Positions 24,252-36,347 of a stretch of DNA of 64,000 nucleotides are shown one piece after another. Within the stretch, counting starts at the first letter, position 1. Every line of letters starts with the position of its first letter. A program made the position numbers and the translations under genes. The DNA comes from Sialis fuliginosa (Eukaryota > Arthropoda > Insecta > Megaloptera > Sialidae), in assembly GCA_961205875.1 (NCBI GenBank), contig OY540816.1, forward strand, positions 9,992,701-10,056,700. Direction: 5' to 3'. Below the pieces are notes generated by a model. It was not told where the DNA came from and ran no database searches. It saw only the letters and a program-made list of their open reading frames with translations.

Positions 24252-25104
24252 ATAGACCAAGCTCCCATGACATTTAGTCTACCTCAAATGACTACTCTGT
24301 GAAATTTGGTTTAATTATAGCAAATATTCCCAGTAATAACAATCCGGTGGCAGACCGATAGGTTTACGTTAATTAATATTTTTAATTCATTTTTGAAGTT
24401 GCTCAAAAAAAGGGGTTACTTACCCTGCTGAAATTTCGTAATATAAACAAAAATGATATATAATTTAAGAAAAATTTTATCTGCCTCGTGATTGTCGTTA
24501 TTAAGTACCTGGCAGACCTAATTCAATTAATTCATTATATCATGTTACTTACCTCATATGACTACTTGTCCATTTTTTCCCCATTGAATGATTATATTTA
24601 CTTCTATATAAAAAAAATTGTCTGCCTCAAAAATTTCGTTATTAAATACCTGGTAGACCTAATTCAATTAATTAATTATACCATGTTACTTACCTCATAT
24701 GACTGCTTGTCCATTTCAACACAGTCGTGCCAATTTGAAAAGTAAATTGAGAAAAATATTTTAAACAAAAAACATTAAATGAACATATGTCCGAAAAATT
24801 TTTGTGAGGGGACTGCAGCTATTTCACTCAAAATTAGTTTTTATTTAATATCTTGAGAACCCGTTGTGCTACAGTTATGAATTTTGATACAAGGTTTAGT
24901 ATGAATTAATGTTATCGGTTTCCAGTATCATCCAATAGTAATTTAGACAAGGGTTGTATGGGCCCGTTGGGTCCATCAATATTTATCCAATGTATTTTTG
25001 TTCTTTAATTTCTTCCTGAATTGGGCATATATTTGCTATAATTAAGTCAAGTTTCACAGAGCAGTCATGTGAGGTAGACTAAATGTCATGAGAGCTTGGT
25101 CTAT
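24252..25104. mobile_element. Inverted-repeat element, 853 bp, about 55-bp termini
   Basis: ATAGACCAAGCTCCCATGAC at the left and its near-inverse GTCATGAGAGCTTGGTCTAT at the right, extending inward through TTTAGTCTACCTCA and the CTCTGTGAAA inverse. Inside, a roughly 140-bp unit (CTGCCTC, GTTATTAA, ACCTGGCAGACC, CATGTTACTTACCTCATATG) is duplicated at about 24480 and 24623. This duplication explains the repetitive frame at 24488-24745. Confidence 0.75.
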
Positions 25105-25578
25105 AAATACTAGTAGTTCTACTAGTTACTAAATACTACTTCAAAAACAACGAACTGCAAGTGGCAGTAAAACTACCCGTCAAGGAGTGTAGAGTAATGT
25201 AGGGAGATATTATCCACTACAGAGATCCTTTAAAATGTATGAATGTCGCACTAATTTTCTTTACACAATTAGTCATTCGTGTTATGCGTACAATATATTT
25301 CTTTTAAATTTAATGAAACTATAAAAAGTTAGTATGTATCAAAATTTGACGTTTTTGATTTTTATTTTTGATTGGTATGGTTAACATTGTATTCAAATTA
25401 AAATAAATTAAATAAACTGCGAATTTATTTTTTAATTTTAAAATATTTTCGATATATTTTACTTTAATCTATGATACGTTTGCAACAATTGCGTTTTTTC
25501 TAAATGTATAATAAAAATTACTATTCTAGTTTTGGTAATTGAGTGACTTACAGAAAAATTGTAATGCGCATTGAAAAT

Positions 25579-25850
25579 TTTATTATTAATATAGTATTTT
25601 TTACAATTTAGCATAGTAAAATTTCAAATATTAAAAAATAACATTTTCCTTGTCTATAAATAAACGCATATAATATTAAAGTATTATTACACTAGATTAG
25701 TAAGGCAACTAGTATTATTTTATTATTAATATAGTATTTTTTACAATTTAGCATAGTAAAATTTCGAATATTAAAAAATAACATTTTCCTTGTCTATAAA
25801 TAAACGCATATAATATTAAAAATTAGTAAGACAACCAGTATCACCAAACT
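25579..25850 (+). repeat. Tandem duplication, period 150 bp, nearly identical
   Basis: TTTTATTATTAATATAGTAT through AACGCATATAATATTAAA occurs at about 25579 and again at about 25729 with a single visible substitution (CAAATATT versus CGAATATT), followed by related TTAGTAAGRCAACYAGTAT. Confidence 0.9.
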
Positions 25851-27607
25851 AAAGCTATTCTTTCTGAAGCTTGTTAACTGTGCATGCGCAGAATTAATAC
25901 AAAACGTCATGTGTGCAACTCAGGTCTGAAAACTTTCAGAAACAAACAAAAGATACGTTCCAATCGTCTTTCAAGGTTATAAAAGTCGTCAATTAAATTT
26001 TGCCAAGATTATACATAGACGCATTTGCATATACACAGATGTTATAACTAAAAATATATAGGTACATTTATTCTTTAGAAAGAATAAATATTATTATCAT
26101 TTATAAATTAAAAATCTTTATTCTATGTTTTAAGAATTATTTTTTTAATATTTTACTTCAAAAATATATGATGTGTGGTTCAGATTATGGAAGTTAAAAT
26201 ACGAGTAAGTGATATATTTGTGGTATAAAAACTGATTTAAAAAAAAATAGAGTTTGGTGTTTTAAACATTGCTAAATATTGGTGTCATATATACTTATAT
26301 TTGTTAATGTTATATGTATGTATTTGTATAGTCATAAAATGGACCCAAGATTAAAATCCTATTCATATATTTAAGTAGAAACATTCAATTAATGAAGAGA
26401 AAAAGTCTTAACCAATTAAAAATATGCTTAAGAAATAGAGTTTTCCATTTAATAGAACCTACTTTACCTGGCAAAGCCAAAATTGGAACAAGAGTGGAAA
26501 TTAAATTTATATATTTGGATGGAAAAAATCTGAACTAAAAACTAAAAAGTACAAATTATATTTGAAAAAATGGACTTGGGCCTTACAAGGCTCAAATAGG
26601 GTCCTGGACACAAAATATAAGCCACCTTTAAAATTGTTAACCTCAAACTTTACAAAGTTTGTTATTGATATTTTTGCTAAAATTTGATTATTTCAAGTTA
26701 TTTCAAGGTCCCGATTAATAATGTACAGCCTGTTTATAAAATATGAATGACGTATATGGAAATAGTACACCCTATTTCCCAAGTTATGCTACGCTACTGA
26801 TTTATACCAAGTTTTATGAAAATCAGAAAGAAAGGTAAACGTCGCCAACTTCCCATATCCTAATTAAAAATACCGCATATATCAATTTATACAAAACAAT
26901 TCAAATAAATTAAAACATAATTACCTTTAATGATTATCATAACGGTTATTTTATACATAAAACTCTTATATCACACGTTGTTTTCATAAAAAAAATCTTA
27001 AACAAGAACTAGTTTCGTAGGTATAAGGGCATATCTCTCACTCTCTCTTGTCAAATACTAATAACGTACAACTATCTTTCTCTTTTTTATTATTTCGCTA
27101 GTCTGTCTAGCCCAAGTCTAGCCAATGTTATTGATTATATTATCCATCCTTGTCTTTTTATACACTTTTTTATATATTTTTTTCTTCTTTCGAGTCTTTT
27201 TATAGTTGTATTATGTTTCGGTATTTTCTTTGCAGATTTTTTATAAGTATTTTTTTCTTGAGTACATAGAAAACATTTTTTAAGTTAGGAAATGAGACAT
27301 GTTCAGTATTTGGATATTATTATAATGTACATAGCTTTCATATATATACAGAATCTTGTAGGTTCGAATTTTATACAATATCCGAATTAAACTAAACATT
27401 TGCTGAAATGGTTGAAAATATATAAAAATATTTCATGCAATTTATTAAATATAAACTCTTCATAATTTGTATTATATTTTTTTTATATTTCAAAAACTAA
27501 AATTATATAAAAAAAATTCACGTCAATAAATATATATTTGTATATTAAAGTGGAAAACTTCTGAATTTTTAGAATCTTTAGTATAGTATACTTTAATAAA
27601 TGTAATA
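25851..27607. other. AT-rich sequence, no gene
   Basis: GTACAGCCTGTTTATAAAAT near 26723 looks like a lone mariner-type end without a partner. Confidence 0.4.
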
Positions 27608-27888
27608 CAGTAGAACCTCGTTAGTACGCTTTTGAAGGGACTGAGGGGAAAACACGTACTAACGAAAAAACATACTAAATAATGTTTTAACATGGGGTTT
27701 TGAATAAAATAAAAACGTATAGGGCCTAAACACACGACATCTTTTGTACAAACAGATGACGCGCGTTTTTATGGAACTTTTCAGCGCTATTAACGCGCGT
27801 TCATGAAACGCGCGTCGCGTCGCTTGCTTGTATAAAAGACATCGTGTGTTAAGGCCCTAAAATAAAACGTACTAAAGAGGTTCTACTG
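27608..27888. mobile_element. Pogo/mariner-type MITE, 281 bp, with a nested GC-rich insertion
   Basis: CAGTAGAACCTCGTTAGTAC at the left and the inverse ending GAGGTTCTACTG at the right, flanked by TA (27606-27607; 27889-27890). CAGT(A/T)GAACCTC termini with TA duplication are typical of pogo/Tigger-like elements (established). A second inverted pair lies inside at 27721-27858. Confidence 0.85.
27721..27858. mobile_element. Nested MITE with AGGGCCTAAACACACGA termini
   Basis: AGGGCCTAAACACACGACAT near-inverse to ATGTCTTTT-side ATCGTGTGTTAAGGCCCT. The interior has several overlapping ACGCGCG words. No target duplication seen. Confidence 0.65.
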
Positions 27889-28600
27889 TAATCGATTTTT
27901 TAGTCTACAAGTCTACACTATTCCTTGAAGCCCTCCATAGCCACCTAACATATGAAATAGTTTTATTAGATAGCGATGTATACTGTATACTAGTAATATA
28001 TTGTTTTGATTTTGGGACATTATATAAATATTTTTCTGTATTATACTGGATATTCAAAATAAAACGTTACGAATTATTATTTAGAAAAGTACCTAAGCTG
28101 TGTACAGAAAAACTTATCAGACAAAAATTACTCAGTTTAAAGGGGGAAATAACATAATGATTTTTATTTTTTATTTGCAGATGTTTTTTTTAAATTAAAT
28201 TTTACATAAAAAATAAGGAACTTTTATAAAAACATTATTTTTATTCGAGGTTCTTTAAGTTTTGTTTAGAAAATGAACATACGAAGCGCGTGTTTTGCCA
28301 TTTAAAATAAATTAATTTAAATAAAATGTACACCAGAAAGAATGTGAACTTTTTTTTTTATTTTGACTAAGTTAAAAAGATAACACTACAAAAAAATTAT
28401 TTTTTTTAAATTAAAATTAAATTCTTTTTTTTCACGTAGAATCAAATACAAAAATACCTATCAATAAAAAATATCATTCGCTCCCTCCAAACGACTTTTG
28501 TCTGAAAACATTTTTTCCAAATAGCTTACTTTTCGAAAAAAAAATCTTAAAGTTTTATTTTGAATACCCGATATAACTACATAGATATACTACTTACTTA
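27889..28600. other. AT-rich sequence, no gene
   Basis: Nothing recognised. Confidence 0.4.
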
Positions 28601-28610
28601 TGCAACAGAC

Positions 28611-28805
28611 CAGGCGCGGATCTAGGTTTATAATTCGGGGGGTCATGGTCTGAGAAATGATAATTTGGGGAGGATCATGGACTGTTACATGGACAAAAAA
28701 GTTACTTTAGTATATTTAATAAACATTTTTCTATTTAATTTGCTTTAATTTTTGAGGTTTTTTGGGGGGGGGGTATGTTCCCCATGACCCCTCTGGATCC
28801 GCGCT
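28611..28805. mobile_element. Short element, 195 bp, with 10-bp target duplication
   Basis: TGCAACAGAC is present at 28601-28610 and 28806-28815. The element begins CAGGCGCGGATC and ends GGATCCGCGCT, a short inverted repeat. The interior has G-runs. A related copy is at 56062-56243. Confidence 0.85.
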
Positions 28806-28815
28806 TGCAACAGAC

Positions 28816-30880
28816 ATATTAACGTAAACTAAAATAAAAATAAATTGTTAAATAAAACTCGTTTAGATAGAAATTTGCATAAGGTGATTGGAAATGTATT
28901 GTCTTAGAAGAAATAATTACTGAAAGACAAATATAATTCTATGAACTCTCGCCAGAGGTCATCGCGTAGAAAATTTACCCCTGTTTTCCTTTTTACTCAG
29001 CATCAGAGAACATATAGATTATTTCATGTTAATTAAGATTACTTTAGAATAGACTTTGATAATAAATTAATTTTCTACTTACTTTGTATTATCCAGTAAC
29101 AGTAATTTTAAATTATTATGTGTGTTATCAAATCTGCTTTTTTGCAGCATTTCAGCACTTAATATAATTTGATGTAAAATTTTTCAATGTATTCTATAAT
29201 TATATCTCTCAATAGAATTTTAATTTTATTTTTAACAATATTATAAAAAAATATTTATATTTATTTTGTTGTGATTTTGTCATGAGTTACACTTCGATAA
29301 TTTTCAATATCTATATGTATTTTCTTCTTTTTTATCAATTATGCCAGTTAAATTCCTTGTAAACATCTCCTTTGAATGTACATTTTATGATTGATAAAAA
29401 CTTACAAATTGTTGTAACTTATTCAAAGAGAATTTTTCATTTTTATACAAAACACTCCTACATATTAATGCAGTAGGTATCTAATTACTCGTATAATGAA
29501 TAGTTCTTTAAACAGTAGAGCATAAATAAATAAATGTCAAGTTTAAATTATTTTTTATAATCAATAATAATATAATATATAAATCTATATGATATGTATG
29601 TCAGTAGAATTAAAATATTAATATTAATCAAACGATTGAATTGTTTATAAAAATTCTGTCTGTTCCGACTTGACATGAAAATTACTGAACCGATTTTGGT
29701 GGTTTTCACTAGTAAAAAGGCTAAGATATCATGAGAATTGAATTAAGGCAGGTCCGTATTTAAAAAAATTAATAATTGATATTTTTTAATGGCAGGAAAA
29801 CTACTGAACCAAATATTATAAGACTTTAATCGATTTAAAACTAAAGATATAATATGATAATTACCTATGATAAATACAATTGGTATTTTATAATAAAAAA
29901 ATTAATAATGAAAAAAGGCACGTATGCAATTAAAATTTTTGAATAAAATGTATAAAAATGAAAAGGACCTGAAGAAAACAATTTACATTAAAAACCGTTA
30001 TTTTGATTTTTTTTAAATTTTCATTGTCATATAGTATAGTCTATTTTTCTGTACAAAATTCACGTTTATAATAATAATATGATGTATTTAGATATACATG
30101 CCATAAACGTAATGAAATATTTTAAAGTAGTCTGTATGTAGTTGTGGTATTTATTTTTCTTTTATTGTAATTCTTGTTTATAACTATGTATCTACATATT
30201 GTGTAGAAAACGACATACCTATTATATGCATATAATGTCTATCTACAGACATAAATATGATACCATTAGAAGATTCTTTATTTGCTGTTTACCGTAAACC
30301 AGTCATTATATTCTTTCTTATAAAATACAACATAGAAATATTCACACATTTTTTCTATACTAGAGGTGTTACCGCAACATTCTTATTTAAATTTTATTAG
30401 TCTCGATTTGAACTGATCCAAACCAATTGCGGTAGCTAACAAAGAATATATTTACAAATAAATAAACAAATACAATAAGCCCAATAGTGCATTTTACTAT
30501 TATGAACCAAATGTGGTTTGTAATAAAAATGCAAAACCCGTATAATACATTTCTAATAGCAGGTACGAATATTTGCATATGATATGTCCTTATTTAAATT
30601 ACCCTTCCTACCCATGCGTTGTGAGAATGTATGGTATTAGATATCTAGTGAGTTGTAGAGAGTAGCTTCTGATGCGATTATTACTAAAGATGCTGGCTGG
30701 TGTATGTAATTATTTAGTCCGTTAAAATCACACCGTGTTTTAAATTTTTTCTGCATTATTTATTTAAACATGTAATGTAAATTGTACATTGTACATACTT
30801 AGATTCTAATATGTTAAATGGTTAAAATAATTAGATTATAATTATTATACATAAATGTATTATCTTATTATTGTTATTGA
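28816..30880. other. AT-rich sequence with a dispersed-repeat fragment
   Basis: 29650-29730 contains TACTGAACCGATTTTGGTGG and TTTTCACTAGT, the inverse of the GGTGAAAACCGCAT block seen at 290, 10990 and 50040. No gene. Confidence 0.4.
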
Positions 30881-30935
30881 TATTCTAACTAGCTACCCGT
30901 TTACGACTTCGCCATCATTGTATTTATTTTGATGT
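30770..30935. repeat. Repeat fragment duplicated on both sides of the TGGCACCAG element
   Basis: ACTTAGATTCTAATATGTTAAA through ACTAGCTACCCGTTTACG and TATTTATTTTGATGTA recurs at about 31480-31600 as ACTTAGATTATAATATG, ACTAGCTGCCCGTTTGCGG and TATTTATTTTGATGTA. ACTAGCTGCCCG followed by GGCTTCG is the inverse of a very common insect repeat end (compare 42066-42092). Confidence 0.7.
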
Positions 30936-30942
30936 AATGTAC

Positions 30943-31477
30943 TGGCACCAGTTATGACCGCTATAAGAGCAAGGTTTACTGTTTTTGTGATTAACGGGCT
31001 TCTTTTTTGTAATTCTCATGTTACTAATAAAACAAGTAACTTTTTATTTAATCAATTTAATTCCAAAGTCCGCAATATAGTTTTTTTTTAAATTATAGCC
31101 TTTTATTTTGTTTATGTTTTTTCTCCAGTAATGGATAAAGTTAAACCAGTAACGAGCACACAGTGATGGACACTTGCTAATGATTACAAAATGATAAGTA
31201 CTACGACACAAAATATATAAAAGAAATAATCGTTTTTGAAACAATGTAAATCAGTGTCTATGATAATATAATAATTAATAAATAAATTATAATAATAATA
31301 GGTTATATGCCCACCATTTTCACACCTATTGGCCGATTGTCATCACATCACGCTATAAGACAGTTAAATAGATTAATATTCAGAAATGGTAGTAATCAAA
31401 TATCAACAAATATTTCTAATTCAGTACATTTAATTTAAATATAACCATTACAGGGGTCATATTCAAGACTGGTGCCA
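30943..31477. mobile_element. TGGCACCAG element, copy 1, 535 bp
   Basis: Starts TGGCACCAG and ends CTGGTGCCA. The interior from CGCTATAAGAGCAAGGTTTA to CAGGGGTCATATTC matches copy 2 at 57181-57646 in order. The flanks GTAC (left) and GCAC (right) are close to the GTAC pair of copy 2. Confidence 0.75.
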
Positions 31478-31670
31478 GCACCTTACTTAGATTATAATAT
31501 GTTAAATATAGTTATTATAAATATCTTATTGTTAAGTTATTGATATTCAAACTAGCTGCCCGTTTGCGGCTTCGACCGTGTTATATTTATTTTGATGTAC
31601 CAACGTTTTATAATTATAAATCTAATACCATTTAAACTGTTAATCTGGAACAACGTTTTTCTATTAGATT
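31478..31670. repeat. Second copy of the 30770-30935 fragment
   Basis: See the partner entry. Together they suggest that the TGGCACCAG element sits inside, or mediated, a local duplication. Confidence 0.65.
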
Positions 31671-31674
31671 GACC

Positions 31675-32100
31675 TTTTTAGAATTCCGTAGAAAACTAGG
31701 ATCCCTATAGTTTTGCTCTGTTCGTCCATCTGTCTGTCTATATAAATTTTATACCGATTAAGATGAAATTTGGTATACGGACGTAAATTGATAACCCAAA
31801 ACATGGTTTTTGAACCCCATTCCCATTGACTGAAAAAAATTCACTTAATCCATTAAGTAGGGTGTCTTTAGATAGGTCTCTTAAAATTCAACAATGTCGT
31901 CCTCAGTGAACCCCCCTCCCTCTATTTTCTATACTATCGATATAAAAAATCTGAAAAAAATCCAGAATGTAGCTTTTAATTAGTACCTTCTTTCAATGAG
32001 AATTATAACGAACACTGTACCAAAAATAGTGTATGAAAAATTATGAAATAACTCTTTTTTATAAATCGTAGTGAGAATGACTATGGACCCAATCATGCTG
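31675..32100 (+). repeat. TTCCGTAGAAAAC repeat family, copy 1
   Basis: Shares TCCGTAGAAAACT, TATAAATTTTATACCGA, AAATTTGGTATACGGACG, ATTGATAACCCAAAA, TTAGATAGGTCTC and ATCCAGAATGTAGCTTTTAA with 58832-59582. Confidence 0.7.
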
Positions 32101-32338
32101 TTTTATTTAATTTTAATAGTAGAATATTTTGCTTGAAAATTCATCTAAAATACAAGCAGTTATGCAAATAAACATATTCAAATAAAAATAATTGAACGTC
32201 CTTCCCCCTCATAGGGGTTAAATTTCGGAAAAACCCTTCTTAATGGGTGTTTACGTCATAATAGGAGGGAGGGACACCCGTAAAATTTCACATTTCTAGG
32301 TCTAATGGTTCGTGTTGGGCGTTGATGAGTCAGTCAAT

Positions 32339-32657
32339 AAATAAGTTAGTTTATGACTTAAAATAAATCCTCGCCGAAGGATTACCCTATAGTTAAATTT
32401 TAAAAGGTGTCGCAAAGGGGGGTTCCGTTTTCCATTTAAATAACATAGGGAAATGATTCTTTAATACTAGTTGGTATTACTAATTCATGGTAATACTTGA
32501 AAATCTTTTAAGGACATCATTTTGCATAAGATAAAATTCTCTATAAAATTATTAAATCGGAAACGGGACCCCCCCCCCCTTTAAGGCACCTCTTAAAATT
32601 GAACTACAGGGTAATCCTTCTGCAAGGATTTATTTTAAGTCATAAACTAACTTATTT
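32339..32657. mobile_element. Foldback-type MITE, 319 bp, about 95-bp arms
   Basis: AAATAAGTTAGTTTATGACT and its exact inverse at the ends. The arms continue through TAAAATAAATCCT, AAGGATTACCCT and GGTTCCGTTTTCC, each matched by its inverse. A C10 run at about 32570-32579 faces a G6 run in the left arm. Confidence 0.85.
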
Positions 32658-34439
32658 CGTAATGAGAGCGAAAAAAAAAATATTGCCTTTTTTTGACACA
32701 CCCTGATACACAAAAAATATTTCTATATATGTACATACATATACATAAACTAACAATAAGTATAATATTCTTATAACCTAGAACAATATTTTCTATTCCT
32801 GATTCTGTATTCTAACCTAATTTAGTCAACTGGATGACCGAACGCTTGGACAAACTTTTCCCATCACTGACCTTTGCAATAGAATGTTTGTTGTAGCTGA
32901 GTCGACAAATTGACTTGTTTGTTTTTGTACGTTCACACTTGTTACAAGTTTTCTAAATAAAATACTCGCTACTCCTGGATAATGTACATATTTTATATGT
33001 ACGTTGACTATAAACTAAATAATTTATATTATTTTATTTTAGTTCAAGATATTTAAAAGCAGTTTTTCTTAATTACTCTTTTATATATTACGATAAAACG
33101 GGGAAACTGTGGTTTCTTAGTCACTAAATATATACATACACCTTTACAACAATAAAATAATATTACTCAACGCATGTTTTCACTACAAGAAGCCATCTTC
33201 AGGAGTTTAATATTTCCTAGATCTCTTAGGCTCTTGGTGAGGAATTCTTGTGCAGACGAAACACATGTCGAGTGTAAATTGAGGAATTTAGTCATTATAA
33301 TAATTGACGTCAAATATCTCATATATAAAATAATATAATCTAATATTTGTATATATATACATTTATATTTTAACAAAATCATGTAAATATGTTTGTTTTT
33401 TTTTTAATCATATTAATCAGATTCCTCGCGTAATATCAACTGTTGATTTGAAAAAAAATTTTATAGAATATATTATATACATTAATAAAAATAAATATTA
33501 TGTAAAAAATGCAAACTTTTAGAAGCAATTTAAAAATGGGACTGCTCCAAATCCCTAGGATATAATAAACATTACAGAAATAAAGATACTTTCTTCATAC
33601 TCTTTCATTTACTAATTAATCTGTGTGAAGTAAAATCTAGTCAGAACTGTTTAATTTTTAATTTGAATATGCAATTATTAACAATCCACTTTTGTCTTTA
33701 TGTTTATAAATTGAGAGTCAATGAAAGCTTAACAATAGTAACAAATCTAATTTGGTACATGGGTTAATGTAATTTTACATATACTTTTGTAAACTACGAA
33801 ACACTAATAAGGATTCATTGATATTTTCGATAAGTAAAATTCATTATTATGAAGATCTCTAGAATTTTGCTTATGGATACGCAAACAACAATATCTATCA
33901 GTCGCAACAAGAGGTCTTCAATATCAGGGGCGTATACAAGGGGTCGTAAAAAATTATATATGATAATAAGTTACTTGACACGTAGAAATGAAGATGGACA
34001 TACTATTTTAAATTAATATTGAGCATGATCACTAAAGTAATGTTTTTATATGAGTTATAGGAAATTGATTTAACTTCATTTTTAGTTTCCTTGTTGTACA
34101 TCTCTCTCTACTATCGTTTATTGCAAAATTCGAATTTTTAAAATAAACAATTAATGAATTTGCAGTCAAGATAATGTTTATTAACAAATATCTCGAAAAC
34201 AACAGTTTTTTCTGTATACTGTTCTGTATTTTAATTTTTTTGCAAACATATTTTGAGATTTATTATACTACGTATTTTTTTCGATTATGTTTTTTCTGTA
34301 TGACCCCCTCCGAGAAGACTGTATACGCGCCTGTTCAGTATGTTTTCCATCCAAATTAATCACATTTAGTTAGTATAATTATTTGATGAAATATCGGTAC
34401 TCAATGGACTCTTTGCAATAGTTAGTTTGGTTCATTGCA
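32658..34439. other. AT-rich sequence, no gene
   Basis: Nothing recognised; short frames at 33167-33382 and 34174-34359 are not convincing. Confidence 0.4.
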
Positions 34440-35209
34440 CATTGGTGCTCACAGTTATACATTCTTCAACGAGACTAGAATGCATCTTCAGGTAACTATT
34501 TATTTATATACACATGCATATACTCATATAACCGTAGCCACCCCCTCCTTCCGCCCGAGTAAGTACGATATTTTCTTTATTGAAAAATAAAATTATCTTT
34601 GTCTGCTCATATATGTGTCGTGCATCCCTTTCTAGCTCCGTCGCTTCCTGTAATAAAGCAAGCGACATCTATCAGTTTGCATCCTTTTCTGGGACGTATG
34701 TGCACATGCAATACCCACACGGCGCCATTTTCTTACAAGGAACTATGTTTTTTGCGTCTACATGCATGTATGTACGCCTCAAGTTTTCATCGTTGTACAA
34801 TGCATCCTTTCGGTCATGGCTTTTGGTGTACATGAAATATTTTTTTCAGTAAAATATCTAATGATTTGATAATTTCGAAAAATATATCCAGCGTTACTTA
34901 GTTTATTATTAATTATAAATTCGTTGTTATTTATTTAAAAAATAAATATCAGAAAAGGTACATGTACTTTTTTACTACGAGTTATAAAGTTGATCTAGAA
35001 AACTCTACTCAGTATGTTTTTTAATGAATTAATTAAAATCGATGTATTTATTAAATTGTTTATTTAATTACTTATATTTAATTAAGACAAGTTATCTTGA
35101 CAATTTAACTTATGTAACGTCATGCCATGTGGTGTTTATCTGATATTGTTTTATTATGATAACAATGAATTATAATTTGTTTAGTATTTTCTGATAATAT
35201 TCCATCTTC
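34440..35209. other. Moderately GC-rich then AT-rich stretch upstream of the probable promoter; no gene assigned
   Basis: 34530-34850 is less AT-rich than its surroundings and contains CCACCCCCTCCTTCCGCC and repeated CATCC(C/T)TT words. Two overlapping frames (34580-34852 and 34599-34835) are open but in different phases with no convincing protein character. It may be regulatory. 34860-35209 is plain AT-rich sequence. Confidence 0.3.
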
Positions 35210-35780
35210 CGCAATTCTCTTGTGAGACGTACTGTACACACCATCACCGCCACCAACGGCAACGGCATATAGAATACAGACTCACACATGCACATACGTA
35301 TACGGATTGCACATGTAGTTTTTACTGCACTTTTTTGATGCCCCAGTTTTTCCAAGAGAGTCTCTCTCTCCGCATGCATCGCGCTACTAGTGCAGTGCCC
35401 CTGCACCCGCCTGCACCTTGTGCACCCCCTCGACCCGCGCGCACCCCCGCCGCTGCCTCCGCCGCGGCCCTGCATCGTGTTCGATTTGAGCAGCACACAC
35501 AGCCAGTCTAAGAAAAGCATTTCCCAGATCAACTTCCTTGTTGAAGAAAAACCGGTAGGATACGACAGGATAAATATTAACCGCTATTATGACCGCCACA
35601 CGCGTACCTCACGCGCGACTTGCAGCCAAACAAACGCACCCACGTGTTTTCGTTAATTAACAAGTGAGAGTAGATGTGTGAGAGCGAGAGAGAGAGACGG
35701 ACAGACCCGATGGTGCCGCATGTTAATTAGTGTTGGAGAAGGACAAACGACGTGGTGATGAATGGTGCGTTTTATTGCTA
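35210..35780 (+). promoter_or_regulatory. GC/CpG-rich block upstream of exon 1: probable promoter or 5' leader
   Basis: About 35385-35480 is dominated by C-rich, CpG-bearing sequence (CGCGCGCACC, CCGCCGCTGC, CCGCCGCGG), and 35590-35620 adds CACGCGTACC and CACGCGCGAC. A GAGAGAGAGAGAGAC tract lies at about 35682-35697. GAGA tracts are bound by GAGA factor in insects and are common at developmental promoters (established knowledge), but binding here is inference. No TATA box or unique start site can be chosen by eye. The 600 bp between this block and the ATG is AT-rich and would be 5' UTR or a leader intron. Open frames on both strands through 35170-35656 are a by-product of GC-richness. Confidence 0.45.
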
Positions 35781-36347
35781 GCGCCGAAGCGAAACCATCG
35801 GAAATAAGTGTAAATAGTTCCTCTTGAATGTGGCTTATCAAATAATAATAATATAATAAACAGTGAAGTATTTTTTTTATTAAAATCAATAAACACTGTT
35901 CAAATTATAGATATATTTTTTTAAAGAAAATTGTTATTCCTAGCCTAACGGTTCCTATAAATTAACAAATACATTCCTAATAATTGAGTTCCTATTTTAA
36001 TTAGAAAAGTGTGAATGTGCTACAAGAAATAAATAATTAGTATTTATATATATATTTATTACCTCGCACAGTTATAAAATATATCGTTTTGTAAAAAGTT
36101 ATGCCAAATGTAGTATAGTGTATACGAATTACAGCCAAAATTAATATACTCGATATACATTAAATTATATAATATATTAATAACTAGTACTTAAGAAATT
36201 AAAGACTTTTAATACTCGCAATGCAATAAATAAATATTCATTATAAATTTCGATTTCCGGTATTTAAAATACAACATATTTATAAAATATAAAAATGCAA
36301 TAATAAATAAAACAAGTTAAAAGTGTTATACATCAAACAAAGGGAAA
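35781..36347 (+). other. AT-rich probable 5' untranslated sequence before exon 1
   Basis: Contains many stops in all frames, an AT repeat near 36040-36060 and several TATAAA-like words, none of which can be chosen as a TATA box. The ATG at 36348 is preceded by a purine-rich AAGGGAAA. Confidence 0.35.

Noticed and set aside
24488-24745. 85-residue frame with an internal protein repeat
   Set aside because: The repeat is a DNA duplication inside an inverted-repeat element; no start context or homology visible.
34580-34852. Two overlapping 78-90 residue frames upstream of the gene
   Set aside because: They share bases in different phases, lack exon signals, and have no protein-like pattern; more likely regulatory or chance.
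35170-35656. Frames on both strands in the GC-rich promoter block
   Set aside because: Pro/Arg/Gly-rich products of CpG-rich sequence; no splice or start context supports them.
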